From Sanguibacter suarezii NBRC 16159 (GTDB taxonomy: Bacteria; Actinomycetota; Actinomycetes; Actinomycetales; Cellulomonadaceae), in the NCBI RefSeq assembly GCF_001552735.1, contig NZ_BCRT01000020.1:62001-126000 (forward strand): a stretch of DNA of 64,000 nucleotides, written 5' to 3'. Positions 17,130 through 29,866 of the stretch are shown here, one piece after another (the stretch's first letter is position 1; every line of letters starts with the position of its first letter). Made by a program: the position numbers and the translations under genes. The notes beneath the pieces are model-generated. The model did no database searches. It saw only the letters and a program-made list of their open reading frames with translations, and had not been told where the DNA came from.

Positions 17130-17555
17130 TCACACCACGAGATGACGGGTGCTCGGTGGCGCGGACTCCAGCCAGGAGGCCAGGCCCGAGTAGGCGTCCG
17201 GGGACATCGTCAGGTCGAAGCTCTCCTGGTCGTGCCGGCACTGCACCAGGTAGAGGTCGGGGCGACCGGCGTGGTCGAGCGGCACGCGCCCGGTCACGGT
17301 GAACAGGTCGCGGCTCCACTCGTACCGTGGGCGGACCGACAAGGACCGGGACTGCCACCACACCATCCGGTCGGCCTGGTAGACCCCGAAGCCGGAGCGC
17401 CAGGGTCCACCGGTCGCCGAGTCCGTCGTGAATCGCAGACGGGACTCGAAAGAGCCCACACGGTGGGCCAACGTGCGAAGTCGTGAGAATCCCAGGCCGA
17501 CCAGCAGCACGACTGCGAACAGCAGCCCTACCGGTAGCCAGACCAGGATTCCCAC
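17130..17555 (-). CDS. DUF2550 single-pass membrane protein
   Basis: A 141-residue protein with one N-terminal transmembrane helix (residues 3-23) and a soluble C-terminal domain rich in Trp, Arg and aromatic residues (RMVWWQSRSLSVRPRYEW). I recognise it as the DUF2550 family, which in actinobacteria is encoded directly after atpC. Function is unknown; conservation next to atpC suggests a link to membrane energetics or simply stable synteny. It follows atpC by 24 bp on the same strand and may be cotranscribed with it. A GTG or ATG near 17555 begins the frame just before the membrane helix, which leaves no room for another start. Confidence 0.85.
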   Translation of the reverse strand: MGILVWLPVGLLFAVVLLVGLGFSRLRTLAHRVGSFESRLRFTTDSATGGPWRSGFGVYQADRMVWWQSRSLSVRPRYEWSRDLFTVTGRVPLDHAGRPDLYLVQCRHDQESFDLTMSPDAYSGLASWLESAPPSTRHLVV

Positions 17556-17579
17556 GACTTCGTCAGTACCGCTCGCCGG

Positions 17580-17864
17580 TCAGCGCGCCGAGGGCGCGAT
17601 CGCGACGTCGAGCTCGGCCGAGTCGACGACGAGGGTGACCGCGTCGTTGTCGACCGAGATGAACCCACCCGAGACGGCAACGGTCACGTCAGACCCGCTG
17701 GTCGCGTGGATCGTGACGCGTCCCTTGCGCAGGACCGCCAGCAGCGGCGCGTGACCGGGCAAGATCCCGACGTCGCCGTCGGCGGCCGGCGCACTGACCA
17801 GCCTCGCGCTGCCCGACCAGACCTTTCGGTCGGCCGCGACGAGGTCAACTTCAATCTGTGCCAC
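17580..17864 (-). CDS. atpC: ATP synthase epsilon subunit
   Basis: A 94-residue epsilon subunit of the F1 central stalk. It keeps the N-terminal beta-sandwich (VDLVAADRKVWSGSA, DVGILPGHAPLLAVL) and lacks most of the C-terminal two-helix arm that in E. coli inhibits rotation; short forms are common in actinobacteria. The GTG start has an AGGAG site six bases upstream. It is the last gene of the eight-gene atp operon. Confidence 0.96.
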   Translation of the reverse strand: MAQIEVDLVAADRKVWSGSARLVSAPAADGDVGILPGHAPLLAVLRKGRVTIHATSGSDVTVAVSGGFISVDNDAVTLVVDSAELDVAIAPSAR

Positions 17865-17911
17865 GTGCTACTCCTGTGATCGTTGAGGTGGAGCCAGGGG
17901 GACGGACAGCG

Positions 17912-19483
<1,572 letters not shown>

Positions 19484-19501
19484 TCAGTCATCATGCGCCG
19501 A

Positions 19502-20398
19502 TCAGGAGGCCGCAAGCGCGTCAGCGCCCGAGACGATCTCGCTGATCTCCTGGGTGATCTCGCCCTGACGTGCCTGGTTGGCCAGGCGCGTGTACATGCG
19601 GATGAGGTCCTCGGCGTTCTCGGTGGCCGTGTGCATCGCCCGCTGACGCGAGGCGAGCTCAGAGGCCGCCGCCTGAAGCAAGCAGCTGAAGATGCGGCTG
19701 CGCACGTACCGCGGGAGCAGAGCGTCGAGCACCGCGTCGGGTGAGGGCTCGAAGTCGTAGAGCGGCAGGACCTCGACCTCGTCGGCGGGGACGACCCCGT
19801 CGACGATCTCGAGGGGGAGCATCCGGATCACCCGGGGACGCTGGGTCACCATGTTCACGAACTGCGTGTACACGATGTGCAGCTCGCCCACGCCGACGGA
19901 GTCGTCGTCGTGGAGGAAGGCTGCCAGCAGGGTGTCGGCGATCTCCTCGGCCTCGACGGCGTCGGGCGAGTCCGAGCTGCCGGTCCATGATCCGGCGATC
20001 TCACGACCGCGGAACTGGTAGTAGGCGAGCGCCCGACGTCCGCTGACGTAGAGAGCCACCTCCTTGCCCTGCTCCGTGAGCCGCGTGATGAGACCCTCCG
20101 CCTCGCGGATGGCGCTGGCCGCGTAGGCCCCCGCCATGCCTCGGTCGGAGGCGACGACGAGGACGGCGACCCGGTTGCGCCCCGTGCGCTCGGACGTCAG
20201 CGGGTGCTTGACGTCCGAGTGCAGGGACACCGCCGAGACGGCGCGGGTGATGGCGTTGGCGTACGGCAGAGCCGCTGTGACACGGGCGCGGGCCTTGCCG
20301 ATGCGAGACGCTGCGATGAGTTCCTGAGCACGGAACATCTTCTTCAGCGACTGCGTCGACTTGATCCGCTCCTTGTAGACGCGCTGGTTACCTGCCAC
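19502..20398 (-). CDS. atpG: ATP synthase gamma subunit
   Basis: A 298-residue rotor shaft protein. The N-terminal helix ([31 protein letters not shown]) and the C-terminal helix ([18 protein letters not shown]) form the coiled coil that turns inside the alpha3beta3 ring. It follows atpA by only three bases. The insert around residues 190-225 ([23 protein letters not shown]) is in the variable mid-domain region. Confidence 0.97.
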   Translation of the reverse strand: MAGNQRVYKERIKSTQSLKKMFRAQELIAASRIGKARARVTAALPYANAITRAVSAVSLHSDVKHPLTSERTGRNRVAVLVVASDRGMAGAYAASAIREAEGLITRLTEQGKEVALYVSGRRALAYYQFRGREIAGSWTGSSDSPDAVEAEEIADTLLAAFLHDDDSVGVGELHIVYTQFVNMVTQRPRVIRMLPLEIVDGVVPADEVEVLPLYDFEPSPDAVLDALLPRYVRSRIFSCLLQAAASELASRQRAMHTATENAEDLIRMYTRLANQARQGEITQEISEIVSGADALAAS

Positions 20399-20401
20399 AG
20401 G

Positions 20402-22036
<1,635 letters not shown>

Positions 22037-22123
22037 TGCTTGTCTCCTGTCGTGGCCGCATGTGCGGTCGAACTTTCATGTCTGTGGAACCGGACGGATC
22101 CGGCGGTGCGAAGCGGGAGGGGC

Positions 22124-23789
<1,666 letters not shown>

Positions 23790-23862
23790 TCATGTTGGAC
23801 GTGCTACGCGGGGAAAGTTTCGGGTTGTGCTGCGGTGGTGCTGGTGGAGCGGACGCCTCGCG

Positions 23863-24675
23863 TCAGTGCTCTTCCTCGATCGCCATCGAGATGTAGACGG
23901 CGGCGAGCAGCGTGAACACGTATGCCTGCAGCGCGGCGACGAGCAGCTCGAAGAGCGTGAAACCGAGGCCGGCAGCGAGGGAGACAACACCCATCGCCTT
24001 GAGCGCACCGGTCGCCTCGACGAAGAAGAAGTTCGTCGCCGAGAAGCAGAGGACCAGAAGGAGGTGACCGGCGATCATGTTCGCGGTGAGACGCAGTGCG
24101 AGCGTCACCGGGCGGAACACGAAGACCTGGAGGATCTCGATCGGGGTGATGAGGATGTAGAGGAACCAGGGCACGCCCGGCGGGAAGAGGCTGTTCTTGA
24201 GGTAGCCCCCGACGCCGAACTTCTTCACGCCTGAGGCGAGGTAGACGACGTACACCCAGAGCGCGAGCAGCATCGGCAGCCCGAAGAGCGAGGTGCCCGC
24301 GATGTTGAGGAGCGGGATGATGCCCGTGATGTTGAAGGCGAGGATCGCGAAGAAGATCGTGGTGAGCATCGCCAGGTACTTGCGCGAGTTGTGCCCCAAG
24401 ATCTCGTCGGCGATCTGGACCCGGACGAAGTCCAGGGCCATCTCGGCAACGTTCTGAGCACGCCCGGGGACCAGCTTGGCCCGGCGGGCGGCGAGCACGA
24501 ACAGCACGATGAGCACGACGGCCGCGATGACTCGCACCAGCATGATGCGGTTGAACTCGAAGATCGTGCCGTTGAAGAAGATTGCCGTCGGGAAGAACTC
24601 GGAGATTGACGGGGGATGGAATCCACCGTCCTCACCGGAGGCGGCGAGCTGCGTAATCGTCGCTAAGGTGGACAG
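23863..24675 (-). CDS. atpB: ATP synthase a subunit, probable CTG start
   Basis: An integral membrane subunit (270 residues from this start) that forms the proton half-channels; the essential Arg is in TLALRLTANMIAGH. The start is unusual. No in-frame ATG or GTG precedes the conserved first segment (GGFHPPSISEFFP); the only options are a TTG at 24738 and a CTG at 24675. The CTG has a GGGAG site six bases upstream and gives an N-terminus of the usual length, whereas the TTG lies within about ten bases of a likely transcription start and would add a Cys/His/Arg-rich stretch (CAHTRSCPRHTDHDD) foreign to the family. I therefore place the start at 24675 with moderate confidence. It is the first structural gene of the atp operon. 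Confidence 0.88.
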   Translation of the reverse strand: MSTLATITQLAASGEDGGFHPPSISEFFPTAIFFNGTIFEFNRIMLVRVIAAVVLIVLFVLAARRAKLVPGRAQNVAEMALDFVRVQIADEILGHNSRKYLAMLTTIFFAILAFNITGIIPLLNIAGTSLFGLPMLLALWVYVVYLASGVKKFGVGGYLKNSLFPPGVPWFLYILITPIEILQVFVFRPVTLALRLTANMIAGHLLLVLCFSATNFFFVEATGALKAMGVVSLAAGLGFTLFELLVAALQAYVFTLLAAVYISMAIEEEH

Positions 24676-24753
24676 AGGAAGCTCCCGGTCGTCGTGGTCT
24701 GTGTGGCGCGGGCAACTTCGCGTGTGCGCACAAGGCAAACCTGTCCGTCATGG

Positions 24754-24769
24754 ATCGTTAGAATCTTAA
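24754..24769 (-). promoter_or_regulatory. Possible atp operon promoter -10 region
   Basis: The minus strand reads TTAAGATTCTAACGAT, giving two overlapping -10-like hexamers (TAAGAT and TAACGA) in an otherwise GC-rich gap between the atpI-like gene and atpB. No convincing -35 box was found. It would place the start of transcription roughly 75 bases before the proposed atpB CTG. Confidence 0.4.
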
Positions 24770-24872
24770 CCCACCGCCAGTGGTGCTGGTGACGGCATCT
24801 CACGGAGAAATTCCCGCCCGAACAGCCGCGTTCCGGGCCATCCAGCGGTGGCTCTGCGGCCGTCCCGCAGGG

Positions 24873-25364
24873 TCAGCGAGGGGCGTCCTGAGCGCCCTCA
24901 CCGGTGGTGATGTAGGGCTCGCGGCCACGGATGACCGAACGCATGTCCAGCGCCGCCGAGCCGATGACACCGACCAGGACGATCACCGCGAAGACCATGC
25001 GGTGGTAGAAGTCCATCTGCCCCAGGACGGCCAGCACGATGATGAGCACGGCCATCTTGGCGATCCACCCACCGAGCAGCACTGCCATGGTGGTGTTGGG
25101 ACCCTTGTCCGCGGTGTAGAGCATCGAGGCGATGGTCGTGCCGGAGAAGATGAGCGTGACCCCCACGCCGAGCAGCGCCCCCCACACTCCCGCCGAGCCG
25201 GCCACCAGCGCGCCGACCCCGATGCCGACGACGGTGAGCACGACGAGCATGATCAGGGTGGCGCGCAGCGCGGAGGCAAAGATCTCCTTGGTCACGTGCG
25301 GCGGCACGACCGGGATCTGCGCGGTCTGGGGTGCGTCGGGGGCGGGTGAGTCGTGGGCGCTCAT
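24873..25364 (-). CDS. AtpI-like four-helix membrane protein upstream of atpB
   Basis: A 163-residue protein with four predicted membrane helices (about 35-57, 60-83, 95-117 and 119-140) after a Pro-rich cytoplasmic N-terminus. Its place between wecA and atpB is where actinobacteria encode an AtpI-like protein thought to help c-ring assembly or ion supply. Sequence identity to AtpI proper is not obvious to me, so the call rests on topology and synteny. The ATG at 25364 has an AAGGAAAGG site and overlaps the wecA stop by 4 bp; an upstream extension of the frame lies inside wecA and is Arg-rich shadow. Confidence 0.7.
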   Translation of the reverse strand: MSAHDSPAPDAPQTAQIPVVPPHVTKEIFASALRATLIMLVVLTVVGIGVGALVAGSAGVWGALLGVGVTLIFSGTTIASMLYTADKGPNTTMAVLLGGWIAKMAVLIIVLAVLGQMDFYHRMVFAVIVLVGVIGSAALDMRSVIRGREPYITTGEGAQDAPR

Positions 25365-26503
25365 GGAGCCTTTCCTTGGGTGGTCGGTCCTGCAGGGTGG
25401 ATCGCGTCGGTACGCGCGGCGCGCCCGCGCAGCGGGCCGAGGGTGAGGGCGATCGAGACGACGACGGCGATCGCGAGGCCGGTGACCACCGTGCGCCACG
25501 GCGCCACGACGAGGGCGGCCGCGCCGAAGGAGAACACCGCGCTCCACAGGTACATGATGATCACCGCACGCGGGTGGGAGTGGCCCAGCTGGAGCAGGCG
25601 GTGGTGCAGGTGCATGCGGTCAGGGTGGAACGGGGACTTGCCGGCCAGCAGTCGGCGCACCACCGCCAGGCCCATGTCCAGCAGCGGCAGCAGCAGCACC
25701 GCCATCGGCAGCAGGATCGGCAGGAACGCGGGGATCGACTGGCCGCCGGAGGCCTGGGAGGGGTCGATCTGCCCGGTGACCACGATCGCCGCTGCGGCGA
25801 AGGTCAACCCGATGAGCATCGACCCGGAGTCCCCCATGAAGATCTTCGAGGGGTGGAAGTTGTGCGGCAAGAACCCCAGGCACGCCCCCACCAGCGCCGA
25901 GACGATCACGGTGGCGAGGTTGGAGTAGTCGGTCGGGCTCGCGGACTGGGTGAGCAGGTAGGTGTAGACGAAGAAGCCGGTGCCTCCGATCGCGACCATG
26001 CCCGCGGCGAGACCGTCGAGCCCGTCGACGAAGTTCACCGCGTTCATCGCCACGACCACCACGAGCACGGTGGCGATGAGCGAGAGCCGGCTGGAGCCGA
26101 TGGTCAGCCCGCCGATGGGGATGGTGATGAGCTGGACCCCCTGCCACGCCATGAACCCCGCTGCCAGGACCTGCCCGACGAGCTTGGTCATCCAGTCGAG
26201 GTCCCAGATGTCGTCGGCCACCCCGAGCAGGCAGACCATCGCTCCCCCGCCCAGGATCACCCACGCGGTGTCCGAGGCCTCGAAGACTCCTTCGAGGAAG
26301 GGCATCTGGGCGGCGAAGAGCAGCGCCGCGGCGAGCCCCGCGAGCATCGCCACCCCGCCGAGGCGGGGGGTGGGGATGGTGTGCACGTCACGCGCACGGA
26401 CCGCGGTCACCGCGCCTGTGCGGATGGCCAGCCATCGGGCGAAGGGCGTGAGCAGGAACGTCACCGCCGCCGCGACGAGCATGACCAGGAGATAGACCCT
26501 CAC
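25361..26503 (-). CDS. wecA: WecA/MraY-family undecaprenyl-phosphate glycosyl-1-phosphate transferase
   Basis: A 380-residue polytopic enzyme with about eleven membrane helices. The cytoplasmic motifs TPRLGG (about 46), NAVNFVDGLDGLAAG (about 155-170) and FMGDSGSMLIG (about 220) are the magnesium and nucleotide-sugar sites of this family. The C-terminal HPDRMHLHHRLLQLGHSH motif is the one that distinguishes WecA-type from MraY-type members. It transfers GlcNAc-1-phosphate (or a similar sugar phosphate) to decaprenyl/undecaprenyl phosphate and starts arabinogalactan-linker or teichoic-acid-type polymer assembly. It lies between sua5 (4-bp overlap) and the atpI-like gene. Confidence 0.93.
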   Translation of the reverse strand: MRVYLLVMLVAAAVTFLLTPFARWLAIRTGAVTAVRARDVHTIPTPRLGGVAMLAGLAAALLFAAQMPFLEGVFEASDTAWVILGGGAMVCLLGVADDIWDLDWMTKLVGQVLAAGFMAWQGVQLITIPIGGLTIGSSRLSLIATVLVVVVAMNAVNFVDGLDGLAAGMVAIGGTGFFVYTYLLTQSASPTDYSNLATVIVSALVGACLGFLPHNFHPSKIFMGDSGSMLIGLTFAAAAIVVTGQIDPSQASGGQSIPAFLPILLPMAVLLLPLLDMGLAVVRRLLAGKSPFHPDRMHLHHRLLQLGHSHPRAVIIMYLWSAVFSFGAAALVVAPWRTVVTGLAIAVVVSIALTLGPLRGRAARTDAIHPAGPTTQGKAP

Positions 26504-27291
26504 CCGGGAGTGTCCCCGCGCTCTGGCGACGTCGCGGTGGACGGCTCGGACGACGGGTCAGCGGGCTGGTCCCCCGCGACGGTCTCGGGCTCTGCCTCGC
26601 CCGGGCTATCGGCGGGCACAGCCTCGGCGGGCACCGGCTCGACGGGCACCTCCTCGACGGGGGCGACGGCGTTGAGCTCGGCGAGGGAGATGGCCCCGGC
26701 GCGCACCACGCGCAGCACGGGACCGGTCGCGTCGACGATGGTGGAGGCCACGCCCCCGGGTGCGTCGCCGGCGTCGAGGTAGACCCGGACCGAGGCGCCG
26801 AGCTGGTCGTAGGCGTCCTGGGCGGTCACCGCGGCGGGCGACCCGGTGCGGTTCGCGCTGGAGACGGCCATCGGACCGGTGCGGGCGAGCAGCGCCAGGG
26901 CGGTGGGGTGGTCGGGCATGCGCAGCGCGACGGTCCCGAAGGTCTCCCCCAGGTCCCAGGCCAGCGACGGCTGAGCGGTGAGGATGAGGGTGAGAGCGCC
27001 GGGCCAGAAGTGGGTGGCGAGGGCGCGGGCGGCGTCGGGCACGTCGGTGGCCAGGCCGTCCAGGGTGGCGAGGGACCCCACGAGCACGGGGGGTGGCATC
27101 TGGCGGCCGCGGCCCTTGGCCGCGAGCAGCGCTGCGACCGCGTCGGGGTCGAAGGCGTCGGCTCCGATGCCGTAGACGGTGTCGGTCGGCAGCACCACGA
27201 GGCCGCCGCGCTGGACGACGTGCACAGCCTCGTCGATGGCGGGACCCCACTGGGACGGGTCGTGGGCAGGACGGATCGCGGACGTACTCAC
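26500..27291 (-). CDS. sua5: L-threonylcarbamoyladenylate synthase (Sua5/YrdC family)
   Basis: A 263-residue protein whose first about 205 residues are a YrdC domain (LPTDTVYGIGADAF, KGRGRQMPPPVLVG, FWPGALTLIL, SSANRTGSPA). It makes threonylcarbamoyl-AMP from threonine, bicarbonate and ATP for the t6A37 modification of ANN-decoding tRNAs. The last about 60 residues are Pro/Glu/Ala-rich and acidic; they replace the Sua5 regulatory domain and look disordered. It overlaps prmC and wecA by 4 bp at each end. Confidence 0.93.
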   Translation of the reverse strand: MSTSAIRPAHDPSQWGPAIDEAVHVVQRGGLVVLPTDTVYGIGADAFDPDAVAALLAAKGRGRQMPPPVLVGSLATLDGLATDVPDAARALATHFWPGALTLILTAQPSLAWDLGETFGTVALRMPDHPTALALLARTGPMAVSSANRTGSPAAVTAQDAYDQLGASVRVYLDAGDAPGGVASTIVDATGPVLRVVRAGAISLAELNAVAPVEEVPVEPVPAEAVPADSPGEAEPETVAGDQPADPSSEPSTATSPERGDTPG

Positions 27292-28250
27292 GAGGATGAG
27301 TCTTCCACGATCGGCGACCCGTTTCGACGAGCCACGACCATGCGGGGGCGTCCGGTGAGGTCAGACCGGGTCTCGGCGGGGTCGAAGAGGCCGGTGGCGT
27401 CGACCATGGCGCGGGCTGCGGCGTCCTGCACCTCGGCGTGCTCCATGACGTAGAGCCCGCCCGCCACGAGCAGCCGGGCTGCGGCGCGGGTGACCCCGCG
27501 GGGCACCTCGAGGCCGTCCGGACCCAGCCCGTAGAGCGCGACGGCGGGGTCGTGCCGGGCGACCTCGACGTCCTTGGGCACCGCGTCCGGCGGCACGTAC
27601 GGCGGGTTCGAGACGACGACGTCGCAGGTGCCGTCGAGGTCGGTGAAGGAGCGGCGGGCGTCGCCGCGCACGAGGGTGACGCGGGCACCGGTGGCGTCGG
27701 GGTGCGCCGCGACGTTGTGCTCGGCCCAGGTGTGGGCGTCCGCGTCGAGCTCGACGGCGTGCACCTGGGCACCGGCGACCTCGGTGTGCACGGCCAGGGC
27801 GATGGCCCCGGAGCCGGTGCACAGGTCCACCACGACGGCCTTCCCGCGCTCGGCCGCGACGCGGTGCGCCTCGTCGATCGCGACCTGGGCCACGACCTCG
27901 GTCTCAGGGCGCGGGACGAAGACGCCCGGTCCCACGGCGAGCTCGAGGTGACGGAAGGGGGCGGAGCCGGTGAGGTGCTGCAGCGGCTCGCGAGCGGCGC
28001 GGCGGGCCACCAGCGCGCGGAAGCGCGCCTGCGGGGCGCCCTCCCCCACCGGCGAGCCCGCGGCTGGGGAGCCCAGCACGTCACGCCCGAGCAGCAGCGC
28101 GTGGGTCAGCTCTGACCGGCTCACCCCGCACACGTGGGCGAGCAGCAGCTCGGCGTCCACCCGCGGGGAGTCGACGCCGGCGGAGGCGAGCTCGGCGCTC
28201 GCCCACCGCAGCAGCTGCCGGGCATCGACAGGTCCGTGCACGTCCGTCAC
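27288..28250 (-). CDS. prmC: Peptide chain release factor glutamine methyltransferase
   Basis: A 320-residue class I methyltransferase. The N-terminal helical domain is followed by FVPRPETEVV, the SAM-binding VVDLCTGSGAIAL and the catalytic NPPY motif (VVSNPPYVPPD). It N5-methylates the Gln of the GGQ motif in release factors. It lies immediately downstream of its substrate gene prfA (two-base gap) and overlaps sua5, the usual arrangement. A Ser/Glu-rich tail follows the fold. Confidence 0.96.
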   Translation of the reverse strand: MTDVHGPVDARQLLRWASAELASAGVDSPRVDAELLLAHVCGVSRSELTHALLLGRDVLGSPAAGSPVGEGAPQARFRALVARRAAREPLQHLTGSAPFRHLELAVGPGVFVPRPETEVVAQVAIDEAHRVAAERGKAVVVDLCTGSGAIALAVHTEVAGAQVHAVELDADAHTWAEHNVAAHPDATGARVTLVRGDARRSFTDLDGTCDVVVSNPPYVPPDAVPKDVEVARHDPAVALYGLGPDGLEVPRGVTRAAARLLVAGGLYVMEHAEVQDAAARAMVDATGLFDPAETRSDLTGRPRMVVARRNGSPIVEDSSS

Positions 28251-28252
28251 GA

Positions 28253-29338
28253 TCAGCTGCCGGCAGCGGCCAGCCGAGCGGCCTCGTCGGCCTCGATCGC
28301 GGACCGGACCACGGGCTCGAGGTCGCCGTCGAGCACCTGGTCGAGGTTGTAGGCCTTGTACCCGGTGCGGTGGTCGGCGATGCGGTTCTCGGGGTAGTTG
28401 TAGGTGCGGATGCGCTCAGAGCGGTCGACCGTGCGCACCTGCGAGCGGCGGATGTCGTTGGCTGCGGCGGCCTCTTCCTCCTGGCGGGCTGCCAGCAGCC
28501 GGGCCCGCAGCACGCGCATGGCCTGCTCGCGGTTCTGCAGCTGCGACTTCTCGTTCTGCATCGACACCACGATGCCGGTGGGCACGTGGGTGATGCGGAC
28601 CGCGGAGTCGGTCGTGTTGACGGACTGCCCGCCCGGCCCGGAGGACCGGTAGACGTCGATGCGCAGGTCGTTCTGGTCGATCTCGAGCTCGCCGGCGTCC
28701 TCGACCTCGGGGAAGACGAGCACCCCGGCGGCAGAGGTGTGGATGCGGCCCTGAGACTCGGTCACCGGCACGCGCTGGACGCGGTGCACGCCACCCTCGT
28801 ACTTGAGGTTGGCCCATGCCCCGTCCTCCGGCGCCACGGTGCCCTTGGCCTTGATCGCGACCTGGACGTCCTTGTACCCGCCCAGGTCGGACTCGGTCGC
28901 ACCGATGACCTCGGTCTTCCAGCCGCGTCGCTCGGCGTAGCGCAGGTACATCCGCAGCAGGTCTCCGGCGAAGAGCGCGGACTCTTCCCCGCCCTCCCCC
29001 GCCTTGATCTCGAGGATGACGTCGCGCCCGTCGTCGGGGTCACGCGGGATGAGCACCCGGCGCAGCTTCTCCGCGGCGGCCGTGGCGGCCTCGTTCAGGG
29101 CGGGCAGCTCCTGGGCGAAGGAGGCGTCCTCGGCGGCGAGCTCGGCGGCGGCGGCGGCGTCCTCGGTCGCGGCGTGCCACGCACGGTAGGCGGCGACGAC
29201 CTGACCCAGCTCGGCGTAGCGCCGGCCCAGGGTGCGGGCGCGCGCGGCGTCGGCGTGCACGGACGGCTCGGAGAGCTGCTGCTCGATCTCCGCGTGCTCA
29301 GCCAGGAGCGGCTCGGCCGCTGCAAAAGACTCGTTCAT
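28253..29338 (-). CDS. prfA: Peptide chain release factor 1
   Basis: A 361-residue RF1. The stop-codon-reading tripeptide P-V-T ([10 protein letters not shown]), which identifies RF1 rather than RF2, and the GGQ peptidyl-hydrolysis motif ([15 protein letters not shown]) are both present. It terminates translation at UAA and UAG. The ATG at 29338 has GAGGAA nine bases upstream; a longer frame to 29413 would run into the rpmE terminator and is rejected. Confidence 0.97.
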   Translation of the reverse strand: MNESFAAAEPLLAEHAEIEQQLSEPSVHADAARARTLGRRYAELGQVVAAYRAWHAATEDAAAAAELAAEDASFAQELPALNEAATAAAEKLRRVLIPRDPDDGRDVILEIKAGEGGEESALFAGDLLRMYLRYAERRGWKTEVIGATESDLGGYKDVQVAIKAKGTVAPEDGAWANLKYEGGVHRVQRVPVTESQGRIHTSAAGVLVFPEVEDAGELEIDQNDLRIDVYRSSGPGGQSVNTTDSAVRITHVPTGIVVSMQNEKSQLQNREQAMRVLRARLLAARQEEEAAAANDIRRSQVRTVDRSERIRTYNYPENRIADHRTGYKAYNLDQVLDGDLEPVVRSAIEADEAARLAAAGS

Positions 29339-29399
29339 CGGGGTCGGTTCCTCGCTGGTGCTGCGTGGGTGGTGCGGTGGGTCGTCCGGGTAAGACAAC

Positions 29400-29465
29400 A
29401 GCGCCGGCGGCACCCGCGTCGACTGCCCCTGGAGAGGTTGCCGACGCCGGGTGCCACCGGCGCTG
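29400..29465 (-). terminator. Strong hairpin after rpmE
   Basis: GCGCCGGCGGCACCCG (29401-29416) pairs with CGGGTGCCACCGGCGC (29448-29463) with one mismatch, and the flanking bases extend the stem. On the minus strand a T-rich stretch (TGTTGTCTT) follows, so this looks like an intrinsic terminator between rpmE and prfA; some read-through would be needed unless prfA has its own promoter. Confidence 0.65.
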
Positions 29466-29473
29466 TGGAGTCG

Positions 29474-29680
29474 CTACTTCTTGCCGTAACGAGCCTCGAA
29501 CCGAGCCACGCGGCCACCGGTGTCGAGGATCTTCTGCTTGCCCGTGTAGAACGGGTGGCAGGCGCTGCAGACGTCGGACGAGATGACGCCCGAGGTCTGG
29601 GTGCTGCGCGTGACGAACGAGTTGCCGCAGGTGCAGGTGACCGTGGTCTCGACGTACTCGGGGTGAATTCCAGCCTTCAC
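29474..29680 (-). CDS. rpmE: Ribosomal protein bL31, zinc-binding form
   Basis: A 68-residue large-subunit protein. C16, C18, C38 and C41 make the CxC...CxxC zinc site, so this is the zinc-containing paralogue normally replaced by a zinc-free copy under Zur control. It lies between rho and prfA, the standard actinobacterial position. Confidence 0.97.
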   Translation of the reverse strand: MKAGIHPEYVETTVTCTCGNSFVTRSTQTSGVISSDVCSACHPFYTGKQKILDTGGRVARFEARYGKK

Positions 29681-29765
29681 AGGTTTCTCCTTGAGATATA
29701 CCCCTGGGTCGTAGACGCCAACCGTCCACGTGAACCAGAAGCCAACGGGTTATTGTCTCAGAACA

Positions 29766-29794
29766 ACGGCCGGGAGAAAAATCTTCCCGGCCGT
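29766..29794 (-). terminator. rho terminator
   Basis: Perfect 10-bp arms ACGGCCGGGA (29766-29775) and TCCCGGCCGT (29785-29794) flank a nine-base A-rich loop about 75 bases after the rho stop codon. The sequence beyond it on the minus strand begins TTGTTCT. Confidence 0.7.
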
Positions 29795-29830
29795 CGCTCG
29801 TCGGTGGGCACGGTGGTTCAGCAGTCGTGC

Positions 29831-29860
29831 TCAGTGGTGCTCAGTGGTGCTCAGTGGTGC
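29831..29860. repeat. Three tandem copies of TCAGTGGTGC after rho
   Basis: Three exact 10-bp units lie between the rho stop codon and its terminator, with partial copies at both ends (GTGC before, TCAG after). The repeat is noncoding; its cause is probably replication slippage. Confidence 0.85.
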
Positions 29861-29866
29861 TCAGGG

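Noticed and set aside
24675-24738. TTG start at 24738 for atpB
   Set aside because: The added residues are Cys/His/Arg-rich and unlike the family; the codon lies near the predicted transcription start and has no ribosome-binding site at a usable distance.
29338-29413. Longer prfA start at 29413
   Set aside because: It would read through the rpmE terminator hairpin; the ATG at 29338 has a good ribosome-binding site and the family N-terminus.
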